In this document: piece by piece, positions 29,949 through 39,586 of the stretch
Layout of the letters: every line of letters starts with the position of its first letter
Numbering within the stretch: the stretch's first letter is position 1
Assembly: GCF_000013605.1 (NCBI RefSeq)
Contig: NC_007908.1
Coordinates: 1,302,001 to 1,366,000, forward strand
From: Rhodoferax ferrireducens T118
Lineage (GTDB): Bacteria > Pseudomonadota > Gammaproteobacteria > Burkholderiales > Burkholderiaceae_C
Direction of reading: 5' to 3'
DNA length: 64,000 nt
Made by a program: the position numbers and the translations under genes
The notes under the pieces: generated by a model
Database searches by the model: none
Told to the model about the DNA's origin: nothing
Seen by the model: the letters and a program-made list of their open reading frames with translations, nothing else

Positions 29949-31048
29949 CCCAAAAAACCGCCCTCATCACAGGCATCACCGGCCAAGACGGAAGTTATTT
30001 AGCTGAGTTCCTGCTAGAAAAAGGCTACATCGTGCACGGCATCAAACGCCGGGCCAGCTCGTTCAACACCCAGCGCGTAGACCACATCTACCAGGACCCG
30101 CACGTCAACAACGCCCACTTCAAGCTGCACTACGGCGATCTGAGCGACACCAGCAACCTGGTGCGCATCGTGCAAGAAACACAACCTGACGAGATCTACA
30201 ACCTGGGCGCGCAAAGCCACGTGGCTGTGAGCTTTGAGAGCCCCGAATACACCGCCGACGTGGATGGCATGGGTACCCTGCGTATTCTGGAGGCCATTCG
30301 CATCCTGGGCCTGGAGAAAAAAACCCGTTACTACCAGGCCTCTACCTCCGAGCTATATGGCCTGGTGCAAGAAACTCCGCAGCGCGAAACCACCCCCTTC
30401 TACCCGCGCAGCCCCTACGCCGTGGCCAAGTTATATGCCTACTGGATCACGGTCAACTACCGTGAGGCCTACGGCATGTATGCCTGCAACGGCATCATGT
30501 TCAACCACGAAAGCCCGCGCCGGGGTGAAACCTTCGTCACCCGCAAAATCACCCGCGGCCTGGCCAACATCAGCCAAGGCCTGGAAGACTGCCTCTTCAT
30601 GGGCAACATCGACGCCCTGCGCGACTGGGGCCACGCCAAAGACTACGTTCGCATGCAATGGATGATGCTGCAGCAAGACAAGCCAGATGACTTTGTAATT
30701 GCCACCGGCGTGCAATACAGCGTGCGCTCCTTTCTGGAATGGACCGCCACCGCGCTGGGTATGCAGATCCGCTGGGAAGGCTCAGGCGTCGAGGAAGTAG
30801 GCTACGCAGTCGTCCCTGGCGCATCGCGTGAGGCGGCAATAGTCCGCATCGACCCTCGCTACTTCCGCCCCACCGAAGTCGAAACCCTGCTGGGCGACCC
30901 CACCAAAGCCAAACAAAAACTAGGCTGGGTGCCTGAGATCACCGCGCAAGAAATGTGCGCCGAAATGGTCGCCCATGATCTGGTTGAAGCGAAAAAGCAC
31001 GCTTTGCTCAAGCAGAACGGCTACAGCGTCAATGTGTGTATTGAATAA
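29945..31048 (+). CDS. gmd: GDP-mannose 4,6-dehydratase
   Basis: A 367-residue extended short-chain dehydrogenase. It has the N-terminal [19 protein letters not shown] nucleotide loop, the STSELYG segment and the YAVAK Tyr-Lys pair. It makes GDP-4-keto-6-deoxymannose, the substrate of fcl. No manC or manB is in the window, so GDP-mannose must come from genes elsewhere. The start overlaps the MarR gene by 4 bp. Confidence 0.95.
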   Translation: MTQKTALITGITGQDGSYLAEFLLEKGYIVHGIKRRASSFNTQRVDHIYQDPHVNNAHFKLHYGDLSDTSNLVRIVQETQPDEIYNLGAQSHVAVSFESPEYTADVDGMGTLRILEAIRILGLEKKTRYYQASTSELYGLVQETPQRETTPFYPRSPYAVAKLYAYWITVNYREAYGMYACNGIMFNHESPRRGETFVTRKITRGLANISQGLEDCLFMGNIDALRDWGHAKDYVRMQWMMLQQDKPDDFVIATGVQYSVRSFLEWTATALGMQIRWEGSGVEEVGYAVVPGASREAAIVRIDPRYFRPTEVETLLGDPTKAKQKLGWVPEITAQEMCAEMVAHDLVEAKKHALLKQNGYSVNVCIE

Positions 31049-31050
31049 CA

Positions 31051-31105
31051 TTGGGCTCTAGCCACCGTCCAATAAGCACAAGCAGCTACAAATAGAATAG
31101 CAATT
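31051..31105 (-). repeat. dispersed ~55-bp repeat, inverted
   Basis: Reads GGGCTCTAGCCACCGTCCAA on the plus strand, then CAAGCAGCTAC, i.e. the core in reverse. It fills the gap between gmd and the WxcM-like gene and interrupts their otherwise tight spacing. Confidence 0.72.
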
Positions 31106-31109
31106 TAAC

Positions 31110-32048
31110 ATGTCTCAACCTTTCATCCACACCCTGGCCGACGTCCATTCCACCACCATTGGTACCGGCACACGTATCTGGCAGTTCGTTGTGGCGCTGG
31201 CCGGTGCCAAGATCGGCCAAGACTGCAACGTCTGCTCGCACTGCCTGATTGAAAACGACGTCGTCATCGGCGACCGCGTTACCGTCAAGAGCGGCGTGCA
31301 GCTGTGGGACGGTTTGCGCGTGGGCGACGATGTTTTTATCGGTCCCAACGCGTCGTTTGCCAATGATCGGTTTCCGCGCAGCAAGATAACGCCTGAAAAG
31401 TTCCTGCAAACGGAGGTGGAAAAAGGTGCGTCGATAGGCGCGGGTGCAACCATCCTGCCAGGCATCACGATTGGCCGCAATGCCATGGTGGCCGCAGGTG
31501 CCGTGGTAACTCGCTCAGTGCCGCCAAACGCAATCGTCGTTGGCAACCCTGCCAAAATCGTCGGCTATGTTGACGCTGACCGAAACAAGGGGGATATCGG
31601 CGAAGGCCAGGCTGTTATTGTTGGTGCACAGGAAACTCAGGTTAGGGGCGTTTCACTGCATCGCATGCCTCGGGTTATTGATATTCGCGGCAGCCTGACG
31701 GTGGGTGAGTTTGATCGCAGCATCCCCTTCGCGGTGAAGCGCTATTTTATGGTGTTTGACGTGCCCAGCATGGAAACCCGTGGTGAGCATGCGCACCGTG
31801 TGTGCCACCAATTTTTGATTTGTGTTCGTGGCTGTTGTGCGGTGGTTGCCGACGATGGCACGCATCGCCAGGAGTTCTTGCTCGACAGGCCAGACGTGGG
31901 CATTCACCTGCCGCCCATGGTCTGGGGCATTCAATATAAATATTCAGCCGATGCCGTTTTACTGGTGTACGCATCGCACTACTACGACAACGCAGATTAC
32001 ATTCGTAACTACTCAGAGTTTCGTCAATTGGTGGGAGCCTCGGCATGA
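31110..32048 (+). CDS. WxcM-like bifunctional acyltransferase/sugar 3,4-ketoisomerase
   Basis: A 312-residue fusion. Residues ~1-165 are a left-handed beta-helix acyltransferase ([21 protein letters not shown] and [12 protein letters not shown]). Residues ~175-312 are a cupin of the FdtA/QdtA type ([18 protein letters not shown] and [12 protein letters not shown]). WxcM of Xanthomonas has the same architecture. It would isomerise a dTDP-4-keto-6-deoxyhexose to the 3-keto form and later N-acylate the amino sugar made by the next gene. The two genes overlap by 4 bp. No rmlA/rmlB is in the window. Confidence 0.88.
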   Translation: MSQPFIHTLADVHSTTIGTGTRIWQFVVALAGAKIGQDCNVCSHCLIENDVVIGDRVTVKSGVQLWDGLRVGDDVFIGPNASFANDRFPRSKITPEKFLQTEVEKGASIGAGATILPGITIGRNAMVAAGAVVTRSVPPNAIVVGNPAKIVGYVDADRNKGDIGEGQAVIVGAQETQVRGVSLHRMPRVIDIRGSLTVGEFDRSIPFAVKRYFMVFDVPSMETRGEHAHRVCHQFLICVRGCCAVVADDGTHRQEFLLDRPDVGIHLPPMVWGIQYKYSADAVLLVYASHYYDNADYIRNYSEFRQLVGASA

Positions 32049-33151
32049 TCCCTTTTCTTGATCTAAAAGCCCCATATCTTGAACTAAAAGAAGAGCTGGA
32101 CGATGCCATTGCCCGCGTTGTTAGCTCTGGATGGTTTATCGGTGGACCTGAAGTAGATGCGTTCGAGGCGGATTACGCAACCTACTGCGGTGCGACCCAC
32201 GCCGTGGGCGTAGCCAACGGCCTGGATGCGCTGCACCTAGCCCTGCGCGCCATGGATGTTGGGCCTGGTGACGAAGTCATCGTGCCCAGCAATACCTACA
32301 TCGCCACTTGGCTAGCCGTGAGCCAGTGCGGGGCCACTCCAGTGCCGGTGGAGCCCGATGCGCGCACCTACAACATGGATGCAAGCTTGATTGAAGCTGC
32401 CATCACCCCGCGCACTAAGGTAATACTACCGGTGCACCTTTATGGTCAGCCAGCCGATATGGATTCGATTCTGACGATTGCACACAAACATGGTCTCAAA
32501 GTACTGGAAGACGGTGCCCAAGCGCATGGTGCAAAGTACAAGGGTAAACCCCTGGGCGCGCATGGTGATGCCGTGGCCTGGAGTTTCTACCCCGGCAAGA
32601 ACCTGGGTGCCATGGGCGACGGCGGTGTAGTGACCACCAACGACGCGCAACTTGCTAACCGCATCCGCGTGCTGCGCAACTACGGTTCGCGCGTGAAATA
32701 TGTCAACGAAGTGCAAGGCTACAACAGCCGACTCGACCCACTGCAAGCAGCCATCTTGAGCGTTAAGCTAAAGCATTTGGACGGATGGAATACCCGGCGC
32801 AGGGTGTTTGGCACCCGATACCAACAGGGTTTGGCTGACTGCAAGCTCACGATCCCTTTTGTCCCCAATTGGGCCGAACCCGTCTGGCACCTTTACGTGG
32901 TGCAACACCCGCAACGCGATACCTTGCAAAAGCAGTTGAGTGATGCAGGCATTGGCACAATGATTCATTACCCCATACCTCCACACCTTCAACAAGCCTA
33001 TGCTGGCCTATTGCATGCACAGGGTAGTTTCCCAATATCTGAGCAAATTCATAAAAATCTGCTGAGCCTGCCAATGGGGCCCGCCATGCGCTTGGAAGAT
33101 GTAGATATGGTTATAGGTGCAGTTCGTGTCATCGTTTCAGCATTGTCTTAA
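32045..33151 (+). CDS. DegT/DnrJ/EryC1/StrS aminotransferase (FdtB/QdtB type)
   Basis: A 368-residue PLP-dependent sugar aminotransferase. The PLP lysine is Lys185 in [15 protein letters not shown]; the cofactor aspartate is in [12 protein letters not shown]. Coupled by an ATGA overlap to the WxcM-like gene, it should aminate the 3-keto position of a dTDP-6-deoxyhexose, giving a 3-amino-3,6-dideoxyhexose (Fuc3N or Qui3N type). Confidence 0.88.
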   Translation: MIPFLDLKAPYLELKEELDDAIARVVSSGWFIGGPEVDAFEADYATYCGATHAVGVANGLDALHLALRAMDVGPGDEVIVPSNTYIATWLAVSQCGATPVPVEPDARTYNMDASLIEAAITPRTKVILPVHLYGQPADMDSILTIAHKHGLKVLEDGAQAHGAKYKGKPLGAHGDAVAWSFYPGKNLGAMGDGGVVTTNDAQLANRIRVLRNYGSRVKYVNEVQGYNSRLDPLQAAILSVKLKHLDGWNTRRRVFGTRYQQGLADCKLTIPFVPNWAEPVWHLYVVQHPQRDTLQKQLSDAGIGTMIHYPIPPHLQQAYAGLLHAQGSFPISEQIHKNLLSLPMGPAMRLEDVDMVIGAVRVIVSALS

Positions 33152-33166
33152 TTCGGTATTAGATCA

Positions 33167-34648
33167 GTGAACGTTAATCCAGAATCATCGGTCAGCTCGA
33201 AAATAAAAGAGGCTGGTCGCCATTCCATTGTGTATGGTTTGGGCAGTGTTGCCCAATCGGCGGTCGGTTTCGTATTGCTGCCAATTTTGACGGGTGCTTT
33301 AACCAAAGAAGATTTTGGGGTTTATTCCTTGATCTTGATGGCCAGTGCAGTAGCTGGTGCCATTTTCTATCTGGGCATGACCTCAGCTCTGCCAAGATCA
33401 TATTTTGACTATCAGTCTGCAGATGATCGACGAGCAGTGTTCACAACCGCTTTTGTTATTTTGCTGGGTGGTGCATTAATTCAAAGCGGAGTCGGTTATT
33501 TTGGCGGACAACTCATTTCAAAAGCCTTGGTGGGTCGTAACAATTATTCAATACCAATAGCTTGGGCTTTTTTGGGGAGTGCTATTGGATTTGTCAATCA
33601 ATATTTTTTTAGTTACCTCAGAATTTTGCGCAAATCAACAGCTTCTGTCATATTCAGTTTAATCGGCTTGCCTGGTGGAATTGGTCTGACGCTATGGTTA
33701 CTTGCACGTTCGCCGGGTGACTTGGCCGCGCCTTTTGAGGCTCTTGCCTGGTCACAGCTTGCCATTATGCTCATATTCATTGGCTTTTTCGGCAAAGAAG
33801 CCTTCACGTTTCGCATTCAAAAAGAGGAACTGTCCCGGCTTATCCCGTTTGGCGTTGGCTCTGTTGTTGCTAGTTTTGGCGGTATTTTGCTGGATTGGGC
33901 TGATCGATTGATTATTGAACATTTTTTGACCCTTGCTGACGTGGGCAGCTATTCAGCCGCTTTTCGAATTGGTACGCTCATTAATATCATACTTATTTCG
34001 CCATTCAGCCAAATCTGGTCACCCATGATGATGGAATACCGTACTCATGACAATATCAAAGAACTATTCACCAAAGTTTTTTATTATTTTATGATGATTG
34101 GCACGGTGACACTGGCTGGAGCTTCACTTTTTATGGGCGATATTTTGCCATTATTGATACGGTCAGAAATAAGTCATCAAATGATCAGCGTGATATTGCT
34201 GGTCATGCTCGGAACACTGATCTATGGCTGCACCAATATTGTAGCGGCAGGGTTATTGTACGAGCGCAAGGTTGCTCAAGTATCTTATGTTTACTATACT
34301 GTTGCCGGTATTAAAATTGGGGTCAATTTACTGATTATTCCAGTTTTTGGCATAGTCGGGGCTGCTGTTACCACCTTGCTTGCAAGCGTTATGATACCTA
34401 CGGGTATTTATGCATTGGCACGCAAGTACTTTTCATTTATTATTGATTGGAAAAGATTGGCGTTGTTGGGATTTAATTTGTTACTACCGCTGGTGTATGG
34501 ATTATTTTATTTTTCAGAATACCCGATTGCATTGCCGCTTCGAATCATCTGGTTTTTTGTATTCTGTATATTGATTTATTTCACATGCTTCTCAAGTGAT
34601 GAAAAAGTTCAGTTGAAAAATGTAGTTCTCCAATTTGTACCCAGTTAG
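33167..34648 (+). CDS. wzx: oligosaccharide flippase (Wzx-like)
   Basis: A 493-residue membrane protein of the MATE-like polysaccharide transporter family with twelve to fourteen membrane helices. The start GLGSVAQSAVGFVLLPILTGALTKEDFGVYSL is typical of Wzx. It should flip lipid-linked repeat units across the inner membrane. It starts at GTG 33167. Base composition is clearly more AT-rich than in the preceding genes, as common for Wzx. Confidence 0.88.
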   Translation: MNVNPESSVSSKIKEAGRHSIVYGLGSVAQSAVGFVLLPILTGALTKEDFGVYSLILMASAVAGAIFYLGMTSALPRSYFDYQSADDRRAVFTTAFVILLGGALIQSGVGYFGGQLISKALVGRNNYSIPIAWAFLGSAIGFVNQYFFSYLRILRKSTASVIFSLIGLPGGIGLTLWLLARSPGDLAAPFEALAWSQLAIMLIFIGFFGKEAFTFRIQKEELSRLIPFGVGSVVASFGGILLDWADRLIIEHFLTLADVGSYSAAFRIGTLINIILISPFSQIWSPMMMEYRTHDNIKELFTKVFYYFMMIGTVTLAGASLFMGDILPLLIRSEISHQMISVILLVMLGTLIYGCTNIVAAGLLYERKVAQVSYVYYTVAGIKIGVNLLIIPVFGIVGAAVTTLLASVMIPTGIYALARKYFSFIIDWKRLALLGFNLLLPLVYGLFYFSEYPIALPLRIIWFFVFCILIYFTCFSSDEKVQLKNVVLQFVPS

Positions 34649-34670
34649 TTGATTTTCATTGAAGGAAATT

Positions 34671-35450
34671 ATGTTGAACAAAAACGTATCGCTGAAGAAA
34701 AAACTCAAAGACGGAAAGGTAACCATTGGTTCCTGGATCACACTGGGGCATCCTGGCATTGCTGAAATCATGGCATTGGCTGGCTTCGACTGGGTTGTTG
34801 TTGATATGGAGCACAGCGTGATGTCTATTGATACTGCTGGCGACCTGATTCGTATCATCGACCTCTGCGGAACTGCACCTATGGTCAGATTAACCTCCAA
34901 CCACCCCGACCAAATCAAGCGGGTGATGGATGCTGGCGCCCACGGCATCGTGGTGCCCATGGTTAACAGCGCTGATGATGCCATGCGTGCCGTTGCCGCC
35001 GTTCGCTATGCACCTGAGGGTTCTCGCGGTGTCGGTCTGGCACGCGCTCAAGGTTACGGCGTAGATTTCAAAGAGTATTTTGAGTGGCAAAAGCACAGTT
35101 CAGTCGTCATCGTTCAAATTGAACACCGAGATGCGCTTGACAACCTGGATGCGATTTTGACCGTGCCGGGTGTCGATGGCTTCATCATTGGTCCGTACGA
35201 TCTGTCTTGCTCTATGGGTATCCCTGGGCAATTTGAACACCCTGATCTCATTGCAGCACTAGATAAAATTCTCGCTGCAGGCAAGCGTCTTGGCGTGCCT
35301 TCTGGGTTGCATATTGTTGAACCTGATGCGCCGCGACTGGCGCAATCCATTCAACAGGGTTATTGTTTTATTGCCTACAGTGTTGATATTCGTTTACTCG
35401 ATGTTGGCGTTCGCCAAGGCATACAGTGTTTTAAGGAGCAAATCAAATGA
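34671..35450 (+). CDS. HpcH/HpaI-family class II pyruvate aldolase
   Basis: A 259-residue TIM-barrel aldolase. Family marks are the GSWITLGHPGIAEIMA start, DWVVVDMEHS with metal-site residues, IVPMV, and QIEHRDALDN. Members join or cleave pyruvate and an aldehyde. GAAGGA 6 bp before the ATG at 34671 fixes the start; the frame opens at a TTG at 34659. It is joined by a 4-bp overlap to a KdsB-like gene, so it may build a ulosonic acid rather than degrade one. Confidence 0.85.
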   Translation: MLNKNVSLKKKLKDGKVTIGSWITLGHPGIAEIMALAGFDWVVVDMEHSVMSIDTAGDLIRIIDLCGTAPMVRLTSNHPDQIKRVMDAGAHGIVVPMVNSADDAMRAVAAVRYAPEGSRGVGLARAQGYGVDFKEYFEWQKHSSVVIVQIEHRDALDNLDAILTVPGVDGFIIGPYDLSCSMGIPGQFEHPDLIAALDKILAAGKRLGVPSGLHIVEPDAPRLAQSIQQGYCFIAYSVDIRLLDVGVRQGIQCFKEQIK

Positions 35451-36217
35451 AGACAATCGCCATTATTCCGGCGCGGATGGGGGCATCGCGCTTTCCGGGC
35501 AAACCATTGCATCCCATACTGGGTATACCTATGTTGGGGCACTGTTACTTTCGCACCCGTATGGTGCCAGGCCTTGCAGAAACTTATGTCGCTACTTGTG
35601 ACCAAGAGATTGCTGACTACGTTACGTCCATTGGCGGTAAGGCCATCATGACATCGCACAGCCACAACCGTGCCACAGATCGCACGGCAGAGGCCATGCT
35701 CAAAATAGAGGTCGAAACTGGCGACCGTGTTGATGTGGTCATCATGGTGCAGGGGGACGAACCTTTAATCTTGCCGGAAACCATTGGTGAAACCCTGCCG
35801 CATTTCAATGACCCCACTGTGGAGATTGTCAACATCATGTCTCGTTTGCGCACGCGTGAGCAGTTTGAAGATAAGAACAATGTCAAGGTGGTTGTTAACC
35901 AGCAAAAAGATGCGTTGTACTTTTCGCGTGAGCCTATCCCATCACCCTGGCGCGGCGTTGAACAGGTGCCCATGTACATGCAAGTGGGTGTGATTGCGTT
36001 TAGACGGGATGTAATCATTCGTTTTAATAGCATGCCTGAAACAACACTTGAAAAAATTGAATCTGTCGATATGAACCGCGTGCTTGAAACCGGTGGCCGA
36101 ATTCGCATGGTACTAACCGACGCTGTCACCATTGGTGTTGATACGCCGCAAGAGGCAGATGAAGTGGGCCGACTAATGCAGGGCGATGCGTTGTTGACCA
36201 AATATCCGCAGCCATGA
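35447..36217 (+). CDS. KdsB-like cytidylyltransferase
   Basis: A 256-residue nucleotidyltransferase with the IIPARMGASRFPGKPL loop at the start and VVIMVQGDEPLI, as in CMP-Kdo synthetase. It would activate a keto-sugar acid as a CMP derivative. The housekeeping kdsB is normally elsewhere; this copy is embedded between aldolase and methyltransferase genes with 4-bp overlaps on both sides, so its substrate is probably a special surface sugar. Confidence 0.85.
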   Translation: MKTIAIIPARMGASRFPGKPLHPILGIPMLGHCYFRTRMVPGLAETYVATCDQEIADYVTSIGGKAIMTSHSHNRATDRTAEAMLKIEVETGDRVDVVIMVQGDEPLILPETIGETLPHFNDPTVEIVNIMSRLRTREQFEDKNNVKVVVNQQKDALYFSREPIPSPWRGVEQVPMYMQVGVIAFRRDVIIRFNSMPETTLEKIESVDMNRVLETGGRIRMVLTDAVTIGVDTPQEADEVGRLMQGDALLTKYPQP

Positions 36218-37203
36218 AAGAAAGCGATATTCGCCCAGAGGCGTTGCTCAACCGATATCTTGAGTTTAGCGCCAGTGACGCTGAACGCTGCTTTGCTGAT
36301 GTGGTGCGGCAGCCCATTCCTTGCGTAGGTTGCGGCGGGAGCCAAGCAAACCACGAATTTGAAAAGAACGGCTTTGCCTATTCGTCATGCACTGCGTGCG
36401 GCAGTCTGTTTCAGTCGCCCCGTCCAACGCTAGCTGCCTTTGAAGCCTTTTACCGCGACTCTGTTTCAAGTCGCTACTGGGCTGAAGTGTTTTTTCCAGC
36501 GGTGGCAGAGGCCCGGCGCGAGCGCATCTTTAAGCCGCGTGCAGAGCGTTTGTCCAGTCTATGCGCACAAAAAAACGTGCAGGTGGATAAAGTGATCGAT
36601 GTCGGTGCTGGCTACGGAATTTTGCTTGATGAGTGGCGTGCACTGCACCCTAACGCAAGTTTGTTGGCCATTGAACCGTCTTCGGTGTTGGCCAATGAAT
36701 GCCGAGCCAAAGGGCTCGACGTGATCGAAGATATTGCCGAGAACGTCACGGGTTACCAGAGTTACGCTGATCTGGTCGTTTGCTTTGAAGTGCTAGAGCA
36801 TGTGTATGACCCGCTGGCTTTTGTTCGCACACTGGTCAACTTGGCCCGCCCTGGTGGCTATGTATTTATCAGTACGCTCGGCGTAGATGGCTTTGATATT
36901 CAATTGCTGTGGGAAAAGTCAAATAGCATTTTTCCACCACACCACATCAATTTTTTGTCGGTCGCTGGTTTCAAACTCCTGTTTGAACGTGCGGGTCTGG
37001 AAGAAATTGATGTCACAACCCCAGGGGTTTTGGATGTCAACATTGTTCAAAATGCAGTAAAAAAGGACCCAAAAATCCTCCACAACCAGCGCTTTGTACG
37101 CACTCTGCTAGCCAGTGACGCAACAGCTGCCGCGTTTCAGCGTTTTTTGTCAGACAACTTGTTGAGCTCACACACCTGGGTTTTGGGTAGGAAGCCTCTA
37201 TAA
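36214..37203 (+). CDS. class I SAM-dependent methyltransferase with N-terminal zinc motif
   Basis: A 329-residue protein. Two CxxC pairs near the start (CVGCGG and CTACGS) look like a zinc knuckle. The methyltransferase core has VIDVGAGYGILLDEW for SAM binding, and VVCFEVLEHVYDPLAFV. Similar proteins methylate nucleotide sugars such as dTDP-3-amino sugars. It overlaps the KdsB-like gene by 4 bp. Target unknown. Confidence 0.82.
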   Translation: MKESDIRPEALLNRYLEFSASDAERCFADVVRQPIPCVGCGGSQANHEFEKNGFAYSSCTACGSLFQSPRPTLAAFEAFYRDSVSSRYWAEVFFPAVAEARRERIFKPRAERLSSLCAQKNVQVDKVIDVGAGYGILLDEWRALHPNASLLAIEPSSVLANECRAKGLDVIEDIAENVTGYQSYADLVVCFEVLEHVYDPLAFVRTLVNLARPGGYVFISTLGVDGFDIQLLWEKSNSIFPPHHINFLSVAGFKLLFERAGLEEIDVTTPGVLDVNIVQNAVKKDPKILHNQRFVRTLLASDATAAAFQRFLSDNLLSSHTWVLGRKPL

Positions 37204-37210
37204 AACCAAT

Positions 37211-38260
37211 ATGAAAAAATTAAAAATAGGTATCGCTGGATACGGCGTGGTAGGTAAAAGGCGCAAGGCATGTGTTGATCGCAACCCCCACTTGGAAATG
37301 GTCGCCGTTTGCGACCGCGTATTTGATCAGGCAGGTGTCTTTGAAGACGGGGTGCGCTACTACCCCGATTACAGAAGTTTGTTAGCGCAAGATATTGACA
37401 TCCTGATCGTCTGCCTGACCAATGAAGTCGCTCCTGATGTAACGATTGCCGGGCTGGAAAAAGGTTTGCATGTTTTCTGTGAAAAGCCACCGGGCCGAAA
37501 TGTGGAAGACATCGTTCAAGTGATTCGCACAGAGCGGGCGCATCCAGCCTTAAAACTGATGTACGGCTTTAACCACCGTTATCACGAATCAGTGCAAGAT
37601 GCGTTGCGCATTGTTCGCTCTGGCGACATGGGCAGCATCATCAATATGCGCGGTGTCTATGGGAAATCAAAGCTCGTCACATTTAACCAACCTGACTGGC
37701 GAACCAAACGCGACATCGCGGGTGGCGGTGTACTGCTTGACCAAGGCATTCATATGGTTGACCTCATGCGACTATTCGCGGGGGAGTTCACGGAGGTACA
37801 TAGCTTTATCTCAAACCGCCACTGGGGCTACGACGTTGAAGATAATGCCTATGCATTGATGAAGACGGACAGCGGTGTGGTTGGCATGCTCAATTCGTCA
37901 GCTACACAATGGCGTCACCGCTTTAACTTGGACATCAATCTTGACAAAGGCAGCATCATTTTGGGTGGGTTTTTGTCTGGTACCAAGAGCTACGGGTCTG
38001 AAACTCTGACCGTGGTCATGGCTGACCCCGATCACGACAATGGCGACCCCAAGGAGCAGCGGACCCAATACAACAAAGACCCTTCGTGGGACGAAGAGGT
38101 CACATCTTTTGTTGATTCCATTGTCAATAACAAGCCAGTGGCTAGCGGCTCATCAGACGATGCACTGCAAACCATGAAACTTGTTTACAAAATCTACCAT
38201 GCTGACCCAGTATGGCGCAGCAAATTCCAAATTTCAAACCCTGACCAATGCAATCCATGA
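37211..38260 (+). CDS. Gfo/Idh/MocA-family oxidoreductase
   Basis: A 349-residue protein. An N-terminal Rossmann fold (KIGIAGYGVVGKRRK) is followed by GLHVFCEKPPGRN, whose Glu-Lys-Pro is the family signature, and by the C-terminal substrate domain with GGGVLLDQGIHMVDLMR. It would oxidise or reduce a sugar or cyclitol hydroxyl with NAD(P). Neighbours suggest a step in the same sugar-acid pathway. Confidence 0.86.
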   Translation: MKKLKIGIAGYGVVGKRRKACVDRNPHLEMVAVCDRVFDQAGVFEDGVRYYPDYRSLLAQDIDILIVCLTNEVAPDVTIAGLEKGLHVFCEKPPGRNVEDIVQVIRTERAHPALKLMYGFNHRYHESVQDALRIVRSGDMGSIINMRGVYGKSKLVTFNQPDWRTKRDIAGGGVLLDQGIHMVDLMRLFAGEFTEVHSFISNRHWGYDVEDNAYALMKTDSGVVGMLNSSATQWRHRFNLDINLDKGSIILGGFLSGTKSYGSETLTVVMADPDHDNGDPKEQRTQYNKDPSWDEEVTSFVDSIVNNKPVASGSSDDALQTMKLVYKIYHADPVWRSKFQISNPDQCNP

Positions 38261-38859
38261 ACAACATCGACAAATTTTTTACCCGCGACGCATCTACATT
38301 TGCAGGTGCCTATCTCAAGTACCTGTCTTCTGTGCTCGGTGCGATAGATGTCAAAGAAATTGAACAATTTATTCAAACGCTGCTAGACGCTCGCGAGCGC
38401 GGTGCAACTATATTTTTTATCGGCAATGGGGGCAGTGCAGCCACAGCCAGTCATTTTGCGAACGACTTGGGTATTGGCACCAATTGCTACGACAAACCGT
38501 TTCGCGTCATAAGCCTGACTGACAACCAGGCCATCATCACGGCCATTGGAAACGATTTTGGCTACCTGGATATTTTTAGCCGGCAACTGCAAGTGCTGGG
38601 CAAACCTGGCGACGTGCTGGTGGCCATCTCTGCGTCTGGCAACTCGCCCAATTTATTGCGCGCATTTGACTATGCCAGAACGGCAGACATCAAAACAGTA
38701 GCCATTACGGCCTTTGACGGCGGGAAAATGAAAACTGTGGCAGACGAAGGCATCCACGTACCCACAGCCCCCAAAGAATATGGCCCTGCTGAAGATGCAC
38801 ACATGGTGCTGGACCACCTTGTGGGAGCTTACCTGATGCGTGTGGTCAAGTTGGCTTAA
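38257..38859 (+). CDS. SIS-domain sugar isomerase (GmhA-like)
   Basis: A 200-residue SIS protein with FFIGNGGSAATASHFANDL and VLVAISASGNSPN, the two phosphate-binding loops of GmhA-type phosphoheptose isomerases, and EDAHMVLDHLV at the end. It probably isomerises a sugar phosphate such as sedoheptulose 7-phosphate. The ATG at 38257 overlaps the upstream stop (ATGA) and is preferred over an ATG at 38248. Confidence 0.86.
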   Translation: MNNIDKFFTRDASTFAGAYLKYLSSVLGAIDVKEIEQFIQTLLDARERGATIFFIGNGGSAATASHFANDLGIGTNCYDKPFRVISLTDNQAIITAIGNDFGYLDIFSRQLQVLGKPGDVLVAISASGNSPNLLRAFDYARTADIKTVAITAFDGGKMKTVADEGIHVPTAPKEYGPAEDAHMVLDHLVGAYLMRVVKLA

Positions 38860-38869
38860 GAGGTTCGAA

Positions 38870-39586
38870 GTGCGTTTCATAAACAAAAAGGTGTTTGTAA
38901 CCGGTGCTTCACGCGGCATCGGTCAGGGCATAGCAGAGGCATTTCGGGCTGAAGGGGCGTGGGTCATTGGCACACGTACTGGTGAACAATGCGCGCCAGA
39001 CGAGGTATGCAATGAGTGGTTCTCAGCAGACTTTACCCAACTTGAACAAATTGCTGCTTGCGCAGAATTTGTGCGCAAAACTTCGCCCGATGTGCTCGTT
39101 AACAATGCAGGCATCAACAAAAACGCCCCATTTGTTGACATTGATCCCGACATGTTCCGGACTATTCAGCAGGTGAATGTCGTAGCGCCATTCATGCTTT
39201 GCCAGGCTGCCATACCTTCCATGAAGCAAAAGGGCTGGGGTCGCATCGTCAACATATCATCCATCTGGGGCAAGATCAGCATGGCCCATCGAGCCTCTTA
39301 CTCTGCCAGTAAATTTGCACTCGATGGCATGACAGTGGCGCTGGCCGCTGAGCACTCAATAGACGGCATTATTGCCAACAGCATTGCCCCTGGCTTTATT
39401 GACACCGACCTCACTCACCATATGCTGGGCGATGCGGGTATCAAAGCATTGGTTTCCAAAGTGCCTGCCAACCGCTTGGGCCAGGTGTCAGAAATTGCAC
39501 GTCTGGTTTTATGGCTTGCCAGTGAAGAAAATACCTTTATTGCCGGACAAAATGTTGCTATTGATGGGGGGTTTACACGTGTCTGA
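38870..39586 (+). CDS. short-chain dehydrogenase/reductase
   Basis: A 238-residue classical SDR. It has the GASRGIGQG cofactor loop, NNAG, the catalytic Ser in ISSIWG and the YSASK Tyr/Lys pair, and ends in FIAGQNVAIDGGF. A GTG start at 38870, with AAGAGG just before it, fits the family's usual N terminus better than the upstream ATG at 38840. It is likely a keto-sugar or cyclitol reductase. The end overlaps the cyclase gene by 8 bp. Confidence 0.84.
   Translation: MRFINKKVFVTGASRGIGQGIAEAFRAEGAWVIGTRTGEQCAPDEVCNEWFSADFTQLEQIAACAEFVRKTSPDVLVNNAGINKNAPFVDIDPDMFRTIQQVNVVAPFMLCQAAIPSMKQKGWGRIVNISSIWGKISMAHRASYSASKFALDGMTVALAAEHSIDGIIANSIAPGFIDTDLTHHMLGDAGIKALVSKVPANRLGQVSEIARLVLWLASEENTFIAGQNVAIDGGFTRV

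Noticed and set aside
39372..39578. N-terminal extension of the cyclase gene
   Set aside because: The open frame overlaps the conserved end of the SDR gene and its residues do not resemble the cyclase family; the GTG at 39579 has a good ribosome-binding site.
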